Positions 13,108-15,988 of a stretch of 15,988 nt of DNA are shown in pieces. The first letter of the stretch is position 1; every line of letters starts with the position of its first letter. The position numbers and the translations under genes are program-made. The stretch comes from Armatimonadota bacterium. Lineage in GTDB: Bacteria > Actinomycetota > Acidimicrobiia > Spongiisociales > UBA5794. Under the pieces are notes generated by a model. The model was not told the origin of the DNA and searched no databases. It worked only from the letters and a program-made list of their open reading frames with translations. Location: NCBI GenBank assembly GCA_008501565.1, contig QQUL01000338.1:1-15988 (forward strand), in the 5' to 3' direction.

Positions 13108-14190
13108 CTAACTCTTCGATTCCGCGAACGCGTCCGTGTAGTTGATTTCGTAGTCACCTTGGTCCTGAATGACCTCGGTCTTTGCAGACGCTGTGTCGGC
13201 GTAGAAATCGATCACTTCCTCCTCAATCATCGGAACTGCAGCGGCGTTCGGGCTTCCGTAGTAGTTCCAATTCGTGAGGGTTGCGCCGTTTTCGGCGTCG
13301 AGTAGGTAGTCAATGAAGGTGTGTGCCGTACAGACCGACACCGCATTCGTGGGGATCGCCATGTTGTCGATCCACAGCGTCGCACCTTCCTCTGGCAGGA
13401 CGTAGACGAAGTCGTCAGGATTGTCGGCCTCACCTATCGATACGATCATGTTCCCCGAATAGCCGTGCGCCACCGAGACCAATCCGGTTGAGAGTGCCTC
13501 GTCGTACTGATCAGAGTCGAAGGTTGCGATGTTGGCCTTCGCAGCCTGGATCACCGCGATCGCCTCGTTGAGGTGGTCCATGTTCGTGTCGTTCAACGAA
13601 TAGCCGAGGTACATCAACGCGGCACCGATCGTTTCGCGAGGGTCGTTGAGCACCGAGACGCCGCCCGGGAAGTCCTTCGTCAGCTCCGGGTCAAACAGAA
13701 GGGCCCAGCTCACCGGGAAGTCATCGCCAACCAACGCGGTATTGACACCGAGACCGGTCGTGCCGTACTGATACGCCGCCGAGTACTTGGCTCCATCGTC
13801 GTATGGAAGTGACGTAAATTCGGGATCCATGTTCACGAAGTTGGGAATTGCATCCTTGTTCAACTCGACGAGCAAGCCTTCGGTGATCATGATGTTGACC
13901 ATGTAATCCGATGGCACGATCAGGTCGTAGGACACGCCAGATTGGATCTGGGCGAGCATGGCTTCGTTCGACTCGTAGAACGACTCGACGACGTCGACGC
14001 CGTATTCAGCCTCGAACGCCTCGATCAGTTCTGGATCGATGTACTCGGACCAGTTGTAGAAGTTCAGATTGCCATCTACCTGCCCGGCTTCACAGCTGGC
14101 GGCTGAAACGGATTCGTCGTCTCCGCCACAAGCCGCGGCCACGAGGGCAAGCACAGCAACAATGAGCAGTGCTTTCTTGATCATGTTCAT
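13108..14190 (-). CDS. potD: Polyamine ABC transporter substrate-binding lipoprotein (PotD/PotF-like)
   Basis: The 360-residue protein starts MNMIKKALLIVAVLALVAAA and continues with Cys21-Gly-Gly, a lipoprotein signal peptide, so it is anchored outside the membrane. Mature features match PotD-like binding proteins: LNFYNWSEYIDPELIEAFE (42-60), SYDLIVPSDYMV (87-98), YQYGTTGLGVN (140-150), ALLFDPEL and VLNDPRETIGAAL. It captures putrescine or spermidine and delivers it to PotB and PotC. The acidic residues facing the ligand cannot be placed reliably by eye, so specificity is open. I chose the ATG at 14190, which follows two AAAGGA motifs. The in-frame ATG at 14226, overlapping the potC stop, would place a charged stretch before the signal peptide. 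An ATG at 14184 is also possible. Confidence 0.92.
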   Translation of the reverse strand: MNMIKKALLIVAVLALVAAACGGDDESVSAASCEAGQVDGNLNFYNWSEYIDPELIEAFEAEYGVDVVESFYESNEAMLAQIQSGVSYDLIVPSDYMVNIMITEGLLVELNKDAIPNFVNMDPEFTSLPYDDGAKYSAAYQYGTTGLGVNTALVGDDFPVSWALLFDPELTKDFPGGVSVLNDPRETIGAALMYLGYSLNDTNMDHLNEAIAVIQAAKANIATFDSDQYDEALSTGLVSVAHGYSGNMIVSIGEADNPDDFVYVLPEEGATLWIDNMAIPTNAVSVCTAHTFIDYLLDAENGATLTNWNYYGSPNAAAVPMIEEEVIDFYADTASAKTEVIQDQGDYEINYTDAFAESKS

Positions 14191-14222
14191 TCCTTTTCCT
14201 TTGTCATGCTCGGAAAACATCA

Positions 14223-15062
14223 TCATGTGTCTCCAGAGACCGGCTTTCCTCCGCGATCACGCTGAAACACCAACGAAACCGCGACCAGAACCATCGAAGC
14301 AGTCAACATCACCACCGATACGGCGTTGATGAGCGGTGTCACGCCGCGTCGAACCAAACCAAACACATATACCGGGAGCGTGGTCGCACCGGGGCCAGCA
14401 ACAAAACTGGTCACAACGACATCGTCCAGCGAAAGGGTGAGCGCAAGGAGTGCCCCGCCAGCGACGGCAGGAGCGATGAGCGGAAGCGTTACTTTGCGGA
14501 ATGCCATCCACCTTCCAGCGTACAGATCGGCAGCAGCCTCCTCAAGGGACGGATCGAGTTGGCTCAGCCGCGCCCTGACAACGATCGCGACGAACGAGAT
14601 GCTGAACGCTATGTGGCTGAGCGAAATGGTCCCGAGGCCGAACGAGAAACCAAACCCACTCGTCATGCGGAATGCTGTGGCAAAGAAGAGCAGCATCATC
14701 ACGGCCATCGTGACATCGGGGATGATCACCGGCATGTACACGAGTCCGTCGTAGAAGCGTTGACCCCGGAATCGGTACCGTTCAAGGGCCACAGCGGTTG
14801 CTGTGCCCAGCACGGTCGCCACGGTTGTCGACACCACCGCGATGATCAGGGAGTTCTTCAGCGCGTTCATCACCGCGGCGTTCTGGAACATCTCGCCATA
14901 CCACTTGAACGAGAACTCGGTCCAAATCCCAACGTTGCTGTTCTCGTTGAACGAGAAGATCGCAAGGACGACGATCGGGGCGTACAGGAAGGCGAACACA
15001 AGCCACGCATTTGCGGCCAGAAGGCGCTCCGTGGGACTCTTGGGGCGGACGCCGACGCTCAT
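14223..15062 (-). CDS. potC: Polyamine ABC transporter permease (PotC-like)
   Basis: The 279-residue protein has about six membrane spans, the first at 18-38, and the binding-protein-dependent permease EAA loop, SLEEAAADLYAGRWMAFRKVTLP (172-194), which contacts the ATPase. LTLSLDDVVVTSFVAGPGATTLPVYV (208-233) is characteristic of PotC and PotI. It forms a heterodimer with PotB for uptake of putrescine or spermidine across the inner membrane. The start is ATG 15062, overlapping the potB stop (ATGA). A longer in-frame reading to 15326 is only antisense to potB's frame and lacks membrane features. Its stop lies 32 bases before the chosen potD start. Confidence 0.92.
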   Translation of the reverse strand: MSVGVRPKSPTERLLAANAWLVFAFLYAPIVVLAIFSFNENSNVGIWTEFSFKWYGEMFQNAAVMNALKNSLIIAVVSTTVATVLGTATAVALERYRFRGQRFYDGLVYMPVIIPDVTMAVMMLLFFATAFRMTSGFGFSFGLGTISLSHIAFSISFVAIVVRARLSQLDPSLEEAAADLYAGRWMAFRKVTLPLIAPAVAGGALLALTLSLDDVVVTSFVAGPGATTLPVYVFGLVRRGVTPLINAVSVVMLTASMVLVAVSLVFQRDRGGKPVSGDT

Positions 15063-15967
15063 AGATTCTTGGCTCCCGAGCGGAAGTAGATGATGGTTGC
15101 CCCGAGCATCACCGCAAGGACCGCGAACGACAGCGCCGAGCCAAACGGCTGGTTCCGCGCCGCGAGGAATTGACTGACGATGTAGTCGCCAAGCAGTGTG
15201 GTCTTGGCCCCACCGAGGATGGCGGGTGTGACGTAGGCACCGAGCGTCGGGATGAACACCAGGATCGAACCGGCGATGACCCCTGGCATGGAGATCGGGA
15301 ATGTGATCTTTCGAAAGGCGGTCCATCCCGTCGCGTAGAGGTCCCGTCCCGCCTCGACGAAGCTCCAGTCCATGCGCTCAAGCGCCGCGTAGAGCGGAAG
15401 TACCATGAACGGGAGGAATCCGTAAACGAGTCCTATGAGAACGGCGGTGTTCGTGAAGAGAATCCGGATCGGCTCCCCTCCCAGTCCCTCTGAGATCTGC
15501 GAGATCGGGCCATCCGTACCGAGCAACACCCGCCAGGCGTAGGTGCGCACAAGGAAGTTGGACCAGAAAGGAATCATCACGAGGACGAAGAGGATGTTCC
15601 TGGTGCGGGCTGTTCGTGTCGCCATGTAGTAGGCAAGCGGATATGAGACAAGCAAGCAGATCGCCGTTGTCGAGGTGGCAAGGACCAACGAGCGAAATGC
15701 GATTTCACCGACGAGGGGATCCCACAGTCTGCGATAGCTGTCGAGGTTCCAGCCTTCCAGGAGAGTGAGTCCAGTGCTCGATCGCGTTGCGAAGGAGTAG
15801 ACAAAGACAATCCCCAGGGGTATTGCGAAGAAGAGGATGAGGTAGAACAGGGACGGGGAGGCGATGAGGAATCCACGACGAGCGTCTGCCCGTCGGGCAT
15901 CGCGCTCAAGCTCCGGCGTCGCCTCAACCGCCTCGGTAGGGGCATCCCGCAGCTGCGTTGGTGGCAT
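15059..15967 (-). CDS. potB: Polyamine ABC transporter permease (PotB-like)
   Basis: The 302-residue protein has a hydrophilic N-terminal tail of 32 residues and then about six membrane spans (34-59, 92-116, 124-140, 172-194, 229-250, 278-296). MIPFWSNFLVRTYAW at 131-145 is the PotB/PotH signature. The EAA loop lies at about 203-224, SFVEAGRDLYATGWTAFRKITFP. With PotC it makes the membrane channel of the transporter. The ATG at 15967 follows GGAGG four bases upstream. TGA at 15969-15967 shares a base with the start, so translation is probably coupled to the preceding gene. No promoter is visible, as expected for an internal operon gene. Confidence 0.92.
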   Translation of the reverse strand: MPPTQLRDAPTEAVEATPELERDARRADARRGFLIASPSLFYLILFFAIPLGIVFVYSFATRSSTGLTLLEGWNLDSYRRLWDPLVGEIAFRSLVLATSTTAICLLVSYPLAYYMATRTARTRNILFVLVMIPFWSNFLVRTYAWRVLLGTDGPISQISEGLGGEPIRILFTNTAVLIGLVYGFLPFMVLPLYAALERMDWSFVEAGRDLYATGWTAFRKITFPISMPGVIAGSILVFIPTLGAYVTPAILGGAKTTLLGDYIVSQFLAARNQPFGSALSFAVLAVMLGATIIYFRSGAKNL

Positions 15968-15988
15968 CAGTCCTCCATGACGGTGGTC
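15967..15988 (-). CDS. Probable 3' end of the upstream gene (potA-like ATPase), last six codons
   Basis: Reading in from the right edge, one frame gives Thr-Thr-Val-Met-Glu-Asp and then TGA at 15969-15967, sharing one base with the potB ATG. In Pot operons the gene before potB is usually the ATP-binding subunit potA, and tight coupling fits. Six codons are too few to identify it, so the name is an inference from gene order only. Confidence 0.4.

Noticed and set aside
14191..14226. Longer potD start at 14226 overlapping the potC stop
   Set aside because: It would add a charged dozen residues before a normal lipoprotein signal peptide; the ribosome binding site favours 14190. It cannot be fully excluded.

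Overview
This window looks like chromosomal DNA from a GC-rich actinobacterium. The hints are TANNNT-type -10 boxes lying six bases from the start codon (leaderless genes), GTG and TTG starts, 4-base ATGA/GTGA/TTGA gene overlaps, a Thr/Val-rich lipoprotein linker and Cys-Gly-Gly lipoprotein cleavage sites. An Acidimicrobiia-like lineage is my best guess, but nothing in the window proves a taxon.

Left part (1-3830): a truncated lipoprotein amidohydrolase on the minus strand diverges from a cytosolic amidohydrolase, which overlaps a thioesterase-fold gene. A group-2 type sigma-70 factor follows on the plus strand and ends at a strong hairpin terminator.

Centre (3847-8806): a polyamine catabolism block arranged divergently. 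On the minus strand, a GNAT acetyltransferase, an agmatinase-family ureohydrolase and a PuuB-like FAD oxidoreductase are tightly packed. On the plus strand, a class III aminotransferase overlaps an Lrp/AsnC regulator. The shared promoter region holds three GTCAC/GTGAC half-sites that are good candidates for the Lrp operator.

Right-centre (8807-10226): a PadR regulator and a small membrane protein form a two-gene cassette. Two homologous intergenic elements of about 200 nt flank it. Each element is a run of RGAMGTC heptads followed by a G/C-rich structured segment. A third, shorter heptad run sits after the sigma factor gene.

Right part (10218-15988): an inferred minus-strand operon enters from the right edge. 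It carries the last codons of a probable potA, then potB, potC, potD, a gamma-aminobutyraldehyde dehydrogenase (patD type) and a second PuuB-like oxidoreductase. Two adjacent RNA hairpins lie between potD and patD.

Together the two blocks describe import of putrescine or spermidine (PotABCD), release of putrescine from agmatine (ureohydrolase), amine oxidation or transamination (two FAD enzymes and the aminotransferase), and oxidation of 4-aminobutanal to GABA (PatD), with an Lrp-type regulator. The glutamyl-putrescine ligase and hydrolase (PuuA and PuuD) that PuuB normally needs are not in the window. The most unusual signal is the dispersed heptad and hairpin element.
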